A stretch of DNA of 64,000 nucleotides from Celeribacter neptunius. GTDB taxonomy: Bacteria; Pseudomonadota; Alphaproteobacteria; Rhodobacterales; Rhodobacteraceae. Below the pieces are notes generated by a model. The model ran no database searches, was not told where the DNA came from, and worked only from the letters and a program-made list of their open reading frames with translations. The stretch covers positions 124,001 to 188,000 of the forward strand of contig NZ_FORH01000005.1 of the NCBI RefSeq assembly GCF_900113955.1. Reading direction: 5' to 3'. Every line of letters starts with the position of its first letter. Position 1 is the stretch's first letter. Positions 41,043 through 50,942 of the stretch are shown here, piece by piece. Made by a program: the position numbers and the translations under genes.

Positions 41043-43979
41043 ATGTGTTCCGAGACGACCACACCCGATTACAAAGACACACTGAACCTGCCGAAAACCG
41101 AATTCCCGATGCGCGCGGGCCTGCCCAAGCGCGAGCCTGCCTGGCTGGAGCGCTGGGAGGAGATCGGCGTTTATGAACGGCTGCGGGAAAAGGGCAAGGC
41201 CGAGGGGCGCCCGTCTTTCGTGCTGCACGATGGCCCGCCCTACGCCAACGGTCACCTGCATATCGGTCATGCTCTGAACAAGACGATCAAGGATATCATC
41301 ACGCGCTCGCATCAGATGATGGGGTTCGACGCGCGTTACGTGCCGGGCTGGGACTGTCACGGTCTGCCGATCGAATGGAAGATCGAAGAGAAATACCGCG
41401 AAAAAGGCCAGAACAAGGACGAGGTTCCGGTCGTGGACTTCCGTCAGGAATGCCGCGCCTTTGCCGAGGAATGGGTGGGTATCCAGCGCGAGGAATTCAA
41501 ACGCCTCGGCGTCTATGGCACCTGGGATGATCCTTACCTCACCATGAATTTCCACGCCGAGCGGGTGATCGCCGAGGAATTCATGAAATTCCTGATGAAC
41601 GGCACGCTCTATCAGGGCTCCAAACCCGTGATGTGGTCGCCGGTCGAAGAGACCGCGCTGGCCGAGGCGGAGGTCGAATATCACGACAAGGAAAGCCCGA
41701 CCATCTGGGTGAAATTCGCGGTCGCCAATGAGGGTGCGGATCTTCAGGGCGCCTATGTCGTGATCTGGACGACCACGCCCTGGACCATCCCGTCGAACAA
41801 GGCGGTCGTCTATGGTGCCGACTATAATTACGGCCTCTATGAGGTGACGGGCACGCCGGACGAGTGCTGGCTCAAGGTTGGCGAGAAATACCTTCTGGCC
41901 GACAAGCTTGCCGCGCAGTGCTTTGCCAAGGCGCGCCTTGCCGAGGATCAGTGGACCCGCGTCCGCGATGTGCCGACCTCCGAATTCGAGGGCCTGTCGC
42001 TTCTGCACCCGCTGGCGGGGGCTGAGGGCGGCAATGGCGAATGGGACGGGCTGCGCGACTTCCGTGCCGCACCTTTCGTGACCGATGACGAGGGCACGGG
42101 CTTTGTCCACTGTGCGCCGTCGCACGGGATGGAAGAGTTCGAACTTTACCGCGATCTCGGCATGCTCGAGCAGGTCATCACCTACAACGTCATGGACGAC
42201 GGCTCCTTCCGTGCCGATCTGCCGTTTTTCGGCGGCAAGCGCATCCTGCGCGAAAAGCCGAAGAAAGGCGATTGGGAGGGCGATGCCAACGCCACCGTGA
42301 TCGCCAAACTCACCGAGGTTGGCGGGCTCATGGCGCGTGGCAAGATCAAGCACAGCTACCCGCATTCCTGGCGTTCGAAAGCGCCGGTGATCTTCCGCAA
42401 CACGCCGCAATGGTTTGCCGCCGTCGACAAGAAACTCGACGATGGCATGGGCACCTATGGCGACACGATCCGCGAGCGCGCATTGAACTCCATCGACCAG
42501 CTGGTGAAATGGACGCCGCAGACCGGCCGCAACCGTTTGTACTCGATGATCGAGAACCGCCCGGACTGGGTGCTCTCGCGTCAACGCGCCTGGGGCGTGC
42601 CGCTGACCTGTTTCACCAAGAAGGGGTTGCTGCCGACCGAGGATGGTTTCCTGCTGCGCAACGATGAGGTCAATGCCCGCATCGCGGAGGCCTTCGAAGA
42701 GAAGGGCGCCGATATCTGGTACGAGGACGGGTTCAAGGAGCGCGTTCTGGAGGGCATCGTCGATCCGAGCGAATACGATCAGGTCTATGACGTGCTCGAT
42801 GTCTGGTTCGACAGCGGCTCGACCCATGCGTTTGTGCTGCGCGACCGCGAAGACGGCACGCCCGATGGCATCGCCGATGTCTATCTCGAAGGCACCGACC
42901 AGCACCGTGGCTGGTTCCACAGCTCGCTGTTGCAGGCCTGCGGCACCAAAGGCCGTGCGCCCTATAAGAACGTTGTGACCCATGGGTTTACGCTCGACGA
43001 GAAGGGCATGAAAATGTCCAAATCCCTGGGCAACACCATCCTGCCGGAGCAGATCGTCAAACAATACGGCGCCGATATCCTGCGGCTCTGGGTGGCACAG
43101 ACGGATTACACCGCCGACCAGCGGATCGGGGCGGAAATCCTCAAAGGCACCGCTGACAGCTATCGCCGGTTGCGCAACACCATGCGTTTCATGTTGGGCT
43201 CGCTTGCCGACTTCACCGAAGCCGATCGTGTCGATTGCGCCGATATGCCGGAGCTGGAGCGCTGGGTGCTGCATCGTCTGGCGGAGCTCGACACCGTGGT
43301 GCGCGAGGGCTACGAGACCTTCGATTTCTCCGGCGTCTGGCAGGCGGTGTTCAACTTTGCCACCGTGGATCTGTCGGCCTTCTATTTCGACATCCGCAAG
43401 GATGCGCTCTATTGCGATGGCGACACCATGCGCCGCCGTGCCGCGCGCACCGTGCTGGACATCCTGTTCCATCGTCTGACCACCTGGCTGGCGCCGATCC
43501 TCACCTTCACCATGGAAGAGGTCTGGCTGGAGCGCTTCCCGGGCGCGCAGAGCTCCGTGCATCTCATCGATTTCCCGGCACCGACCCCGGGCTGGCTCGA
43601 TGGCGATCTTGCCGCGAAATGGGCCGGTATCCGCAAGGCGCGCCGTGTGGTCACCGCCGCGCTCGAAGTGCAACGCCGCGACAAGGTGATCGGGGCCTCG
43701 CTCGAAGCCGCGCCGGTGGTGCATGTCGGTGATGCCGAGATCCTGGCGGCGCTCAAGACCGTCAATTTCGATGATCTCTGCATCACCTCCGGCATCACGC
43801 TGACCGGCGACCCGGCCCCCAACGAGGCCTTCCGCCTCGAAGGTGAGGTCGATGGGATCGGCGTGGTGTTCGAGAAGGCCGAGGGCGAGAAATGCCAGCG
43901 CTGCTGGAAGATCCTCCCCGATGTCGGCACGCATGGCCATGATGGCGTCTGTGGCCGCTGCGACGAGGCGCTGGGCTGA
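41043..43979 (+). CDS. ileS: Isoleucyl-tRNA synthetase
   Basis: A 978-residue class I synthetase. The HIGH motif is HIGHAL in [15 protein letters not shown] (about residue 77), KMSKS in [12 protein letters not shown] (about 658), a CP1 editing region lies between, and the C-terminal zinc site [12 protein letters not shown] / CGRCDEALG is intact. The ATG at 41043 has CAAGGA upstream; an in-frame ATG at 40986 would add 19 residues and cannot be ruled out. The 280-bp gap before it has no other gene. Confidence 0.97.
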   Translation: MCSETTTPDYKDTLNLPKTEFPMRAGLPKREPAWLERWEEIGVYERLREKGKAEGRPSFVLHDGPPYANGHLHIGHALNKTIKDIITRSHQMMGFDARYVPGWDCHGLPIEWKIEEKYREKGQNKDEVPVVDFRQECRAFAEEWVGIQREEFKRLGVYGTWDDPYLTMNFHAERVIAEEFMKFLMNGTLYQGSKPVMWSPVEETALAEAEVEYHDKESPTIWVKFAVANEGADLQGAYVVIWTTTPWTIPSNKAVVYGADYNYGLYEVTGTPDECWLKVGEKYLLADKLAAQCFAKARLAEDQWTRVRDVPTSEFEGLSLLHPLAGAEGGNGEWDGLRDFRAAPFVTDDEGTGFVHCAPSHGMEEFELYRDLGMLEQVITYNVMDDGSFRADLPFFGGKRILREKPKKGDWEGDANATVIAKLTEVGGLMARGKIKHSYPHSWRSKAPVIFRNTPQWFAAVDKKLDDGMGTYGDTIRERALNSIDQLVKWTPQTGRNRLYSMIENRPDWVLSRQRAWGVPLTCFTKKGLLPTEDGFLLRNDEVNARIAEAFEEKGADIWYEDGFKERVLEGIVDPSEYDQVYDVLDVWFDSGSTHAFVLRDREDGTPDGIADVYLEGTDQHRGWFHSSLLQACGTKGRAPYKNVVTHGFTLDEKGMKMSKSLGNTILPEQIVKQYGADILRLWVAQTDYTADQRIGAEILKGTADSYRRLRNTMRFMLGSLADFTEADRVDCADMPELERWVLHRLAELDTVVREGYETFDFSGVWQAVFNFATVDLSAFYFDIRKDALYCDGDTMRRRAARTVLDILFHRLTTWLAPILTFTMEEVWLERFPGAQSSVHLIDFPAPTPGWLDGDLAAKWAGIRKARRVVTAALEVQRRDKVIGASLEAAPVVHVGDAEILAALKTVNFDDLCITSGITLTGDPAPNEAFRLEGEVDGIGVVFEKAEGEKCQRCWKILPDVGTHGHDGVCGRCDEALG

Positions 43980-44002
43980 TCAGCTGTTTGACAGAATGAA
44001 GA

Positions 44003-44028
44003 AAAGGGCGCTTTCGGGCGCCCTTTTT
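44003..44028 (+). terminator. ileS terminator
   Basis: 9-bp stem AAAGGGCGC / GCGCCCTTT, loop TTTCGG, followed by a T run, 23 bp after the stop codon. Confidence 0.85.
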
Positions 44029-44059
44029 GTTGCTGAGGTTTGGGGGGAAAGGTGGGTGT

Positions 44060-44223
44060 GAGCCCTTTGGGGACATTGCCCTTCTGCTCAAGCCGTGACA
44101 AGCCTGCCCGTGGGGTGGCGCTCAAACGGCTGAGCGGGTCATTTTATGGTGCAAAATACATCGATAATCTGGGGTCTGCGCGCGGATGACAATGCGCCAG
44201 CCCGCCGGGACGGGCAGGCGCAG
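44060..44223. repeat. Degenerate copy of the dispersed intergenic repeat
   Basis: GAGCCCTTTGGGGACATT at 44060-44077 is identical to 33289-33306. At 44191-44223, AATGCGC, a 16-bp core GCCCGCCGGGACGGGC and GCGCA match the reverse complement of 33351-33384 with few differences. The two parts are about 113 bp apart here. No gene is supported in 44030-44306. Confidence 0.5.
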
Positions 44224-44306
44224 GCGCGGCGGCCTTCGACCTTGTTCCGCGCCGAACACCGCTTCGTTCAAATGGCAGGAAAGTCCGCAAACCGGACCTT
44301 CGCGGG

Positions 44307-44996
44307 TCACCGTCTCGCCGGAAACAGCTGCTGCACCATGCCGATGGTCAGAAGATAGGCCGAGCTCAGCCCCAGTCCCCATTGTGTCAGAGCCGTTTCC
44401 AGCCGCAAAAGCGTCGCAGCGGCGCAGAAAATCCAGACCAGCGTCACCGGCAGGGTCACGATCTGCCAGCGCTTGGTGCGCATCGGATGGATGAACCGCA
44501 AGGGCAGGAACATCGCCGGTGTCAGGACCACGATCACCGCCAGCATCAGCCAGACCGGCGGGGTGAGGGCGAAAAATACCAGAATGACCATCGACCAGGC
44601 GCCGGGGAATCCTTCGAAGGAGCCGTCATCGGTCTTCATTCGCGTGTCGGCGAAATAGAGCGCCGAGACCGGGGTGATCAAAAGGGCTGCGACCCAGCCG
44701 GTCCAACCGGTCATCAGCCCGGATTGGAACAGGGCAAACACCGGAATGAACACCCAGGTGATGAAATCGATCACCAGATCGAGGATCACCCCATCGATCC
44801 GCGGGGCATGGGTGCGCACGTCAAAGCGCCGGGCCAGCGGGCCGTCGATGCCATCGATGATGATCGAGGCGAGTATCCACAGGAACATCCTGTGCCAATC
44901 GCCCTCGGCGGCGGAAAAAGCGGCGAGCATGGCGCAGGCCGCCCCGAGCGCGGTGAACAGATGAACGAAATAGGCTTTGAACTGGAGCTGTGACAT
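44307..44996 (-). CDS. pcs: Phosphatidylcholine synthase (CDP-alcohol phosphotransferase family)
   Basis: A 229-residue integral membrane enzyme with several helices. The CDP-alcohol phosphotransferase signature is visible as DGIDGPLARRF, then RIDGVILDLVID, the metal-binding Asp residues being around positions 48-80. The PRIDGVILDLVIDF form and length fit Pcs, which condenses choline with CDP-diacylglycerol, a pathway typical of alphaproteobacteria. Phosphatidylserine synthase is a less likely alternative. The gene is single and convergent with ileS. Confidence 0.9.
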   Translation of the reverse strand: MSQLQFKAYFVHLFTALGAACAMLAAFSAAEGDWHRMFLWILASIIIDGIDGPLARRFDVRTHAPRIDGVILDLVIDFITWVFIPVFALFQSGLMTGWTGWVAALLITPVSALYFADTRMKTDDGSFEGFPGAWSMVILVFFALTPPVWLMLAVIVVLTPAMFLPLRFIHPMRTKRWQIVTLPVTLVWIFCAAATLLRLETALTQWGLGLSSAYLLTIGMVQQLFPARR

Positions 44997-45219
44997 CGGT
45001 CTGCAATGCCTGTCTTTGCGCCGTCAGGCAAGGGATAGCCGCGCCGTGCCGACATTTATTCCCGAAGGAAATCGTCCGTCGCGCATCTTGCGCGAAAGGA
45101 AGGGGCGGCAAAACGGCAGAGAGTCTTTCGAGCCCCTGCCGCAGGGTCTTTGGGATATCGGGCCAAGGCGTCCGCCCGAGCCACGAGGAAGTGGCGTGGA
45201 AATGGACGGTCTGGGGGGA

Positions 45220-45702
45220 TCAGACCGCACGTGAATTCAAGATTGAACCCATCGCCGAATAGAGATCTTCGGCATATCGGTTGGAGGTGTCATTCTCCGT
45301 GCCGGATGGGGAAAGCTGGTCGATCAGGCTTTCGAACATCGCCATCGGGTCGGCGGCCGAGGGAGTGGCCATCTGCGTGAGAGCCGCCAGACCGGCGCCG
45401 GCTTCCACCATGGCGTCGCGTCGGGTCCGCAGCTCGCTTGCCGAGAGCGCGCCATCGCCGTCGCTGTCGATATCGGCCCAGTTGTCCTCATTGATGAAAT
45501 TGGACAACGCACTGTCGCTGAGCTCGTCCATGGAGAGCCCGCCGCTGGAATCGCTGTCGAGCGTGCTGAGCAGCGTATCGATGGAAAAGCGCGACGAGGA
45601 TTTGTCGTCATCCGAACCACCCGGGGGCGGGGGCGGAGGGGGCGGCATTTGCGCCGCGATGCTGTCATAGGCCGACAGCGCGCCTGTCATTGAAACGTTC
45701 AT
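45220..45702 (-). CDS. EF-hand calcium-binding protein with polyproline tract
   Basis: A 160-residue protein with two canonical EF-hand loops, at residues 49-60 (DSDSSGGLSMDE) and 79-90 (DSDGDGALSASE), each with Asp at 1, 3 and Glu at 12. Eight consecutive prolines occupy 20-27 (QMPPPPPPPPGG). There is no signal peptide or membrane helix. Such run lengths normally need elongation factor P. A Ca2+ sensor or buffer role is implied, but the partner is unknown. A second EF-hand gene lies 155 bp upstream on the same strand. Confidence 0.8.
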   Translation of the reverse strand: MNVSMTGALSAYDSIAAQMPPPPPPPPGGSDDDKSSSRFSIDTLLSTLDSDSSGGLSMDELSDSALSNFINEDNWADIDSDGDGALSASELRTRRDAMVEAGAGLAALTQMATPSAADPMAMFESLIDQLSPSGTENDTSNRYAEDLYSAMGSILNSRAV

Positions 45703-45857
45703 AGCGTAGTCCTTTCTGGATGTCTGAGCGAACGCGAGGACAGGCTGGCGCGAAAAGGTTGAGAAACGTTAAGACCCACCGCGTCGAGAGGCGCGGCGGG
45801 CGGCGTTTCTGTCTAATATTTTATTAAGATTATAAGGAATTGCGCGGACGGGCGTGA

Positions 45858-46085
45858 TTAGCCGGCATCCTTGAAGGCATCTTCCACCCATTTCCATTCT
45901 TCTTCGCTCAGATCGCCGTCACCGTCCTGATCGTAAAGGGCGAGGGCCTGTGCCAGCTGGGCGAGGAAATCTTCCTGGGTGATGCGGGTGATTGTCGCGA
46001 CTTCGCGGGGACCGATGGGGGACGATCCGGGTCCATCGGTTGGTCCCGCCGCAGAGGTCTCTGGCCCGTGCTCATTGTCCGACAT
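45858..46085 (-). CDS. Small EF-hand protein
   Basis: A 75-residue protein with a disordered acidic/proline-glycine N-terminus and one EF-hand at residues 52-63 (DQDGDGDLSEEE), flanked by helices FLAQLAQALALY and WKWVEDAFKDAG. A single EF-hand suggests dimerisation. The ATG at 46085 was chosen; a start at 46160 would add 25 residues. No export signal. It lies 85 bp downstream of xerC on the same strand. Confidence 0.65.
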   Translation of the reverse strand: MSDNEHGPETSAAGPTDGPGSSPIGPREVATITRITQEDFLAQLAQALALYDQDGDGDLSEEEWKWVEDAFKDAG

Positions 46086-46170
46086 GTCATTGTCCCATTC
46101 CGTCTCGCTCCCGCCGAATGTAACCGGGCAGAAGTGAACAAATGGTGAGTTCTCTGGCAAAACCGTTGAT

Positions 46171-47127
46171 TTAAGTGCGCTTTGCCCGCGGATGCGCGGC
46201 CTCGTAGATCTTGAGCAGATGGGCGCTGTCCACCGCGGTATAGGCCTGTGTCGTGGTCAGGGAGGCATGCCCCAGAAGCTCCTGAATCGCCCGCAGATCG
46301 CCACCGGCAGTCAACAGATGGGTGGCAAAGCTGTGGCGCATGGCGTGCGGCGTGACCGAGGCGGGCAGGCCGAGCTGCATGCGTGCGGCTTCGGTGACCT
46401 TGGAGATCATCCGCGGATTGAGCGCGCCGCCGCGCTTGCCGCGAAACAGCGGCGTCTCGGGCGCCAGCTCATGGGGGCAGAGCGCGACATAGTCGGCCAC
46501 GGCGCGCCTTGCCGCGGGCAGCACCGGCACGATCCGCTCCTTGTTGCCCTTGCCGACGATCCGGAGCACCTCGCCCAGCGGTGCCTCCGCGCCGGTGAGC
46601 GACAGCGCCTCGGAAATCCGCAGCCCGCAGCCGTAGAGCAGCGTCACCACGGCGACGTCGCGGGCCGCCACCCAGGGCTCTTCGCTTTGCAGCTCGACCG
46701 TGGCGAGCATGCCGCGCGCCGCCTCGGGCGCCAGAGGCCGCGGCAGTTTCTTCTGGAATTTCGGCGAGCGGGTGGAGAGGATCGCGGTGGCATCGAACCC
46801 GTCGCGCTCGGAGAGCCAGCGGGTGAAACTTTTCACCGCCGACAGGGACCGCGCCAGCGAGCGGGGCGCCACGCCACGCGCCCGCTCATGCGCCATCCAG
46901 GCCCGCATATCGGTGATCCTCAGCGTCGCGATATGGGCCGGGCCGAAGCCGCCGCCCTCATGTTGCGCCAGAAAGGCCAGCCAGCCCGAGACATCGCGCG
47001 CATAGGCGGTGATCGTGTGTTCGGAAGCGGATTTCAGCGCGCGCTCATGGGTGAGCCATTGCGCCAGCCGATCGCGCATCCCGGGCGAGAGGGCCAATGT
47101 GGTGACGGGATCGGAGCCGCGGCTCAT
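46171..47127 (-). CDS. xerC: Tyrosine recombinase XerC
   Basis: A 318-residue tyrosine recombinase. The SAM-like N-terminal domain (about residues 15-105) precedes the catalytic domain with Arg in YGCGLRISEALSL, HAMRHSFATHLL (H-x-x-R), the later His in LGHASLTTTQAY and the Tyr nucleophile in that same stretch. It resolves chromosome dimers at dif with XerD. It overlaps the DUF484 gene by ATGA, the conserved DUF484-xerC pairing, so it is a housekeeping gene and not an integrase. Confidence 0.93.
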   Translation of the reverse strand: MSRGSDPVTTLALSPGMRDRLAQWLTHERALKSASEHTITAYARDVSGWLAFLAQHEGGGFGPAHIATLRITDMRAWMAHERARGVAPRSLARSLSAVKSFTRWLSERDGFDATAILSTRSPKFQKKLPRPLAPEAARGMLATVELQSEEPWVAARDVAVVTLLYGCGLRISEALSLTGAEAPLGEVLRIVGKGNKERIVPVLPAARRAVADYVALCPHELAPETPLFRGKRGGALNPRMISKVTEAARMQLGLPASVTPHAMRHSFATHLLTAGGDLRAIQELLGHASLTTTQAYTAVDSAHLLKIYEAAHPRAKRT

Positions 47128-47846
47128 CCGAGCCAGCGGCGCATCATCCGCTCGAAAGCATCGGAGAAGAATTTCAACAGATCCGTGCCCTGCGAGGCGC
47201 GGAACATATGCGGGTCCTCGGAGCCGAAAATCAGCAGCCCGGGCAGGCGTGCCTCGCCGAGATCGAGTTTCATCAGCGCTTCCGAACGGATGAACTCGCC
47301 CTCTTCGCCATAGACCATGTCGGTGGCGGGGGCGACCTGCCGGAGCGTGATCTGGCGCACCGGGATGTTGCGGCCATAGGTGATATACTGGTCGATGAAG
47401 CCCGGCTCGGCGGTGACCAGAACATTTTCGAACTGCTTGATCGCCGGTTCCTGACTCTCGATCCGGGTTTCCAGCATCAGCCGCACCGCATCGACCCGCA
47501 GGGATTGCACGATCTCGCCGGAGAGCAGGGTGAGAAAGCCGGTGAAATCCCTGGGCTCCAGCAATTGCAACACGGCGCGGTGGATCAGATTGGTGCCGGC
47601 GAGGTTCTCATAGGCGGCGGCAATGACGCCGCGATGGGTGTCCTCGAGCCGGTCCAGCCGTTCCTCGAGCCGTTCCATCGCCAGACCGCGCAGATCGACC
47701 ACATTCGAGCCTGCGCCTTTCTCATTGGCGGCGATCAGCGCCCGCATCACGTCGAGATCGTCGAGCACCATATCCGGGTCGGAAATGATCTTTTCACGGA
47801 GTTCTTCGGCCATAGGGGATATGGCCCGGGGGAGTTGGGTACTCAT
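47124..47846 (-). CDS. DUF484 family protein
   Basis: A 240-residue DUF484 (GAF-like) protein of unknown function. N-terminal LREKIISDPDMVLDDLDVMRALIAANE and the coiled segment LRGLAMERLEERLDRLEDTHRGVI precede a GAF-like domain ending GLLIFGSEDPHMFRASQGTDLLKFF. It is co-translated with xerC, as in many proteobacteria. Function remains open. Confidence 0.88.
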   Translation of the reverse strand: MSTQLPRAISPMAEELREKIISDPDMVLDDLDVMRALIAANEKGAGSNVVDLRGLAMERLEERLDRLEDTHRGVIAAAYENLAGTNLIHRAVLQLLEPRDFTGFLTLLSGEIVQSLRVDAVRLMLETRIESQEPAIKQFENVLVTAEPGFIDQYITYGRNIPVRQITLRQVAPATDMVYGEEGEFIRSEALMKLDLGEARLPGLLIFGSEDPHMFRASQGTDLLKFFSDAFERMMRRWLG

Positions 47847-48169
47847 GCTGCCTCGTTCACTTGCTCGATGCGCCGGTTGTCCGGTCGTTGCTCAAGTTAT
47901 GCCCGGATGGGGGCGTCGTTTCAAGCCTCTTGCCATGCGCCCCATGCGCCGGAACCGAGGGCGCGCTGCGCCTTCCGCAAGGAGACGGTGCGGAAGGCGG
48001 CCTGTGGTCTGAGGTCCGTGGGCGCCGGGTTTCTCGCCGGGCGCCTTGCCCGGTCTCTGTTCCGATCCTGCGCCCGGTCGCCGGTCGAAACCGCTCCGGG
48101 CGGGCCTGGTCAGTCTTCGGCGTCGCTTGTCGCCGCGTCCTTCTGCGCCGCTTTGGCCTCGCGGGCGGT
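47847..48169. other. 323-bp gap between DUF484 and the FkbM/GT gene, containing a coding-like tail
   Basis: The part 48110-48169 continues the frame of the upstream minus-strand gene beyond its TAG for 19 sense codons to a TGA and looks coding. The rest has GC-rich inverted repeats (GGCGCC ... GGCGCC near 48021-48045) without a T run, and no convincing gene. Confidence 0.6.
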
Positions 48170-49972
48170 CTACTGCTCTGCAACCCGGCTGCGGTAGGGC
48201 TCGGGGATCTCGCCCTTCCAGGCCTCCGAGAAAATCCACATCTTGCGCTGCTCGAACGCCGGCACGCCTTCGAGCGACTTGATCCGGGCCTCATGGGCGG
48301 CACAGCTGTCGTCATGACATTTCGCCAATATGTCATCCTGCAACAGGCGGTCATATTCCGCCTGTGCCTGCGGCCGGAAGCGGGTGAGGTCCGAGGTGTG
48401 ATGTTCGGCCTTGTTGCGGGTGCGCCAATAGCGGTTGGAGACGCTCTTATTGGCCACCACCACGTCGCCGCGATGCATTTTGACCAGATAGCATTCCAGA
48501 GAGCGCAGCGGGAAATGGTCCAGGGTCACCAGATCGTAGCTGTCGCGGCTGTCCCAGCCATTGTCCTCGGCCTCTGCCATGAATTCATTGCGGGCGCGGC
48601 CCGAGCCGTCCAGCCATTTCACCTCGCCCAGATCCGGAGAGATGTCGGGCCGGTGGTTGCGGATCGCCTGCACCCGCGGGCTGAGCCGGGTGATGCTTTT
48701 GACTCCTCTGCGGGCCTTGCGCCATCCCGGCGACGGGCTTTCGTGGCCCGGATACAGCGCCGTGACCCAGTCGCGCTCATAGGCGAGCCTGTCGTTCGAG
48801 CCGTGGTTCATTTCCGACATCGACAGAACGTCGAATTCGCCCGTGGCCTCGAACAGGTCGGTCAGCTTGCCCTCGCCGACATGAATGTTGATGAATTCGT
48901 CCACATCCATCGAGATGATGTAATCGGCCTCGCGCATTTGCCGGGTGTAATGCAGATACCGCAGCGCCTGCGGCTGGAAATTCGCGCTGCCCGAGGCGAG
49001 CGCCGGGTTCGGCATGTGGCGCACCAGCCCCATATCGTCGAGCCGGTCCAGCATCTTGTCCGAGCCATCGGTGCAGTCATTGGTGAAAATCAGGAAATCG
49101 GTGACGCCAACCGCACGGTGCCAGGCCAGCCATTCGAGGATGAACGGGCCTTCGTTCTTCATGCAGGTGACGATGAGAATGCGCGGGGTCTCGACCGGCC
49201 AGCTCTTGTAGACCCGCTGGGGGATGCCCTGTTCCTCGGTCATCCGCCCATCCACCTCAACCCGGTCAAAGCGTTTGACGGAGCCGGAGGTGGTCGCCTC
49301 GGGCGATGGCAGAAACCCCTTGGCGCCGAGCATGTCGACGATTCTGCGCACGCCCTCCGGCCCGTAGACCTTCGGATGAATCTCCATGATGATATGGCGG
49401 ATGCCGGAGAGATCGGCGCCGTCCAGAAGCCCGAGCTCGGCGCCTTCGATGTCACAGGACAGGACCGTCGGCCGAAACTCTTTCAACAGGGTCTCGACCC
49501 CGGCGGCAGGCACTTTCTCGACCCGTTCATAGGCGCGTGAATCCGGCTCCATCGAGCTGGCCCAGAAATCCTGCCGGACATAGAAGTTCACCTCTTGGGC
49601 ATCTTTGGCATCGCTCTCGGCCATGGCCACGCCGTTGCGCAGCTCGGCATTCTCAATTCCGTTGAGGCGCCATGTCTCACGGATCATCGGCAACAAGGTG
49701 GGGTCGGCCTCGATCGAGAGCACCGCGTCCACACCGTCGATGCTGGCGGCGGCGGAGGAAACGACACCGACACCCGCCCCGAGCTCCAGAAGACGGTCGC
49801 CGGGGCGCAGGATGTCGCGCATGAACCCGACCTCGCCGGCTTCATAATGGCCTTTGCGCATCGGGCGTTCGATCTTCGGCGTGATGATGCCGCTGACGAA
49901 GGGGACGTCGATCCCGTGGACATTGATCTTTTCGGAATACGCGTATTTGTCCATATCGAAATACCTGCTCAT
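48170..49972 (-). CDS. Fusion of FkbM-type methyltransferase and GT2-like glycosyltransferase
   Basis: A 600-residue two-domain protein. Residues about 1-245 are an FkbM methyltransferase with the SAM motif LLELGAGVGVVS at 61-72 and LSCDIEGAELGLLDG. Residues about 260-590 are a glycosyltransferase of the DUF23/GT92- or GT2-like kind (ILIVTCMKNEGPFILEWLAWH, IFTNDCTDGSDKML, a DxD-like SMDVDEF near 355, and YLVKMHRGDVVV). It may decorate an exopolysaccharide or lipid-linked sugar. The frame ends at TAG (48170-48172), yet the next 19 codons (TAREAKAAQKDAATSDAED) look coding and end in TGA. Confidence 0.83.
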   Translation of the reverse strand: MSRYFDMDKYAYSEKINVHGIDVPFVSGIITPKIERPMRKGHYEAGEVGFMRDILRPGDRLLELGAGVGVVSSAAASIDGVDAVLSIEADPTLLPMIRETWRLNGIENAELRNGVAMAESDAKDAQEVNFYVRQDFWASSMEPDSRAYERVEKVPAAGVETLLKEFRPTVLSCDIEGAELGLLDGADLSGIRHIIMEIHPKVYGPEGVRRIVDMLGAKGFLPSPEATTSGSVKRFDRVEVDGRMTEEQGIPQRVYKSWPVETPRILIVTCMKNEGPFILEWLAWHRAVGVTDFLIFTNDCTDGSDKMLDRLDDMGLVRHMPNPALASGSANFQPQALRYLHYTRQMREADYIISMDVDEFINIHVGEGKLTDLFEATGEFDVLSMSEMNHGSNDRLAYERDWVTALYPGHESPSPGWRKARRGVKSITRLSPRVQAIRNHRPDISPDLGEVKWLDGSGRARNEFMAEAEDNGWDSRDSYDLVTLDHFPLRSLECYLVKMHRGDVVVANKSVSNRYWRTRNKAEHHTSDLTRFRPQAQAEYDRLLQDDILAKCHDDSCAAHEARIKSLEGVPAFEQRKMWIFSEAWKGEIPEPYRSRVAEQ

Positions 49973-50091
49973 TGCTCTTGCCGCGGTCGGTTTCTCGCCG
50001 CGTTAAAATTATCGGGCCGCCCGGGTCGTTTCGGACAGGAGCGCCTCTTTGTCACCGCCATGTTGCAACAGCTGGACCTAAAATTTCCATA

Positions 50092-50120
50092 AAAAATGCC
50101 TTCGGAACGAAGGCATTTTT
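50092..50120. terminator. Bidirectional-looking terminator after transaldolase
   Basis: Perfect 13-bp stem AAAAATGCCTTCG / CGAAGGCATTTTT with a GAA loop, 32 bp after the transaldolase stop on the minus strand. Confidence 0.9.
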
Positions 50121-50151
50121 CAAGTGTTGCAGAGAATATGATCCGGGGCGA

Positions 50152-50805
50152 TCAGACGATCTTGATCCCGGCGTCCTCGGCGTCTTTCACGAATTGTGCC
50201 AGACCCTTGTCGGTCAGCACGTGATTGGCCATGGCCTTGATCACATTGGCCGGCGCGGTGATCACGTCGGCGCCGATCTTGGCGCATTCGGTGATGTGGT
50301 TCACCGTACGGATCGAGGCGGCGAGGATCTCGGTCTCAAACCCGTAATTGTCATAGACGGTGCGGATGTCCTCGATCAGGTCGACCCCGTCGAGGTTGAT
50401 GTCGTCGAGACGACCGATGAAGGGCGAGATGAAGCTCGCGCCGGCTTTTGCCGCCAGGATGGCCTGATTGACCGAGAAACACAGCGTGACGTTGATCTTG
50501 TGACCTTCGCCCGACAGCGTCTTGCAGGCCTTGAGCCCGTCGAGGGTCAGCGGCAGCTTGATGACGACATTGTCGGCGATGGTGGCCAGTTTGCGGCCCT
50601 CGGTGACCATGCTGTCATAGTCGAGCGCGATCACCTCGGCGGAGACCGGACCCTCGACGATGTCACAGATTTCCTTGGTGACTTCGAGAATGTCACGACC
50701 GGATTTCTTGATCAGCGACGGGTTGGTGGTGACCCCATCCACAAAGCCAAGATCGTTGAGTTCGCGGATCGCCGCAACATCGGCAGTATCGACAAAGAAT
50801 TTCAT
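50152..50805 (-). CDS. tal: Transaldolase (short TalC/FSA-type)
   Basis: A 217-residue short transaldolase. Family marks: [37 protein letters not shown] with the Schiff-base Lys, SPFIGRLDD and [12 protein letters not shown]. This subfamily includes both transaldolase and fructose-6-phosphate aldolase; most alphaproteobacterial members are annotated as transaldolase, linking the pentose phosphate pathway and glycolysis. Divergent from priA. Confidence 0.92.
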   Translation of the reverse strand: MKFFVDTADVAAIRELNDLGFVDGVTTNPSLIKKSGRDILEVTKEICDIVEGPVSAEVIALDYDSMVTEGRKLATIADNVVIKLPLTLDGLKACKTLSGEGHKINVTLCFSVNQAILAAKAGASFISPFIGRLDDINLDGVDLIEDIRTVYDNYGFETEILAASIRTVNHITECAKIGADVITAPANVIKAMANHVLTDKGLAQFVKDAEDAGIKIV

Positions 50806-50942
50806 GGGCGCGTCTCCTTTCGCCTGCGTTCGTGGGCCTTTTAATCCATGTTAGCGCGCATAGAAAGGGGGCAGTGACAGGGGCTTTGAATGAGAACTGG
50901 AAAGCGCTGGCTTGCGCGCACGAAAATCCCTATCACATCCGC

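Noticed and set aside
40944-43940. Minus-strand open frame of 998 codons opposite ileS
   Set aside because: Antisense to an intact isoleucyl-tRNA synthetase; composition is typical of a mirrored frame.
46171-47127. Integrase of a mobile element
   Set aside because: The tyrosine recombinase is XerC: it is coupled to DUF484 as in housekeeping loci, and no att repeats, tRNA or phage genes are near.
47861-49540. Plus-strand open frame of 559 codons over the FkbM-GT gene
   Set aside because: The minus-strand protein has clear SAM and GT motifs; the plus frame is Arg/His-rich without motifs.
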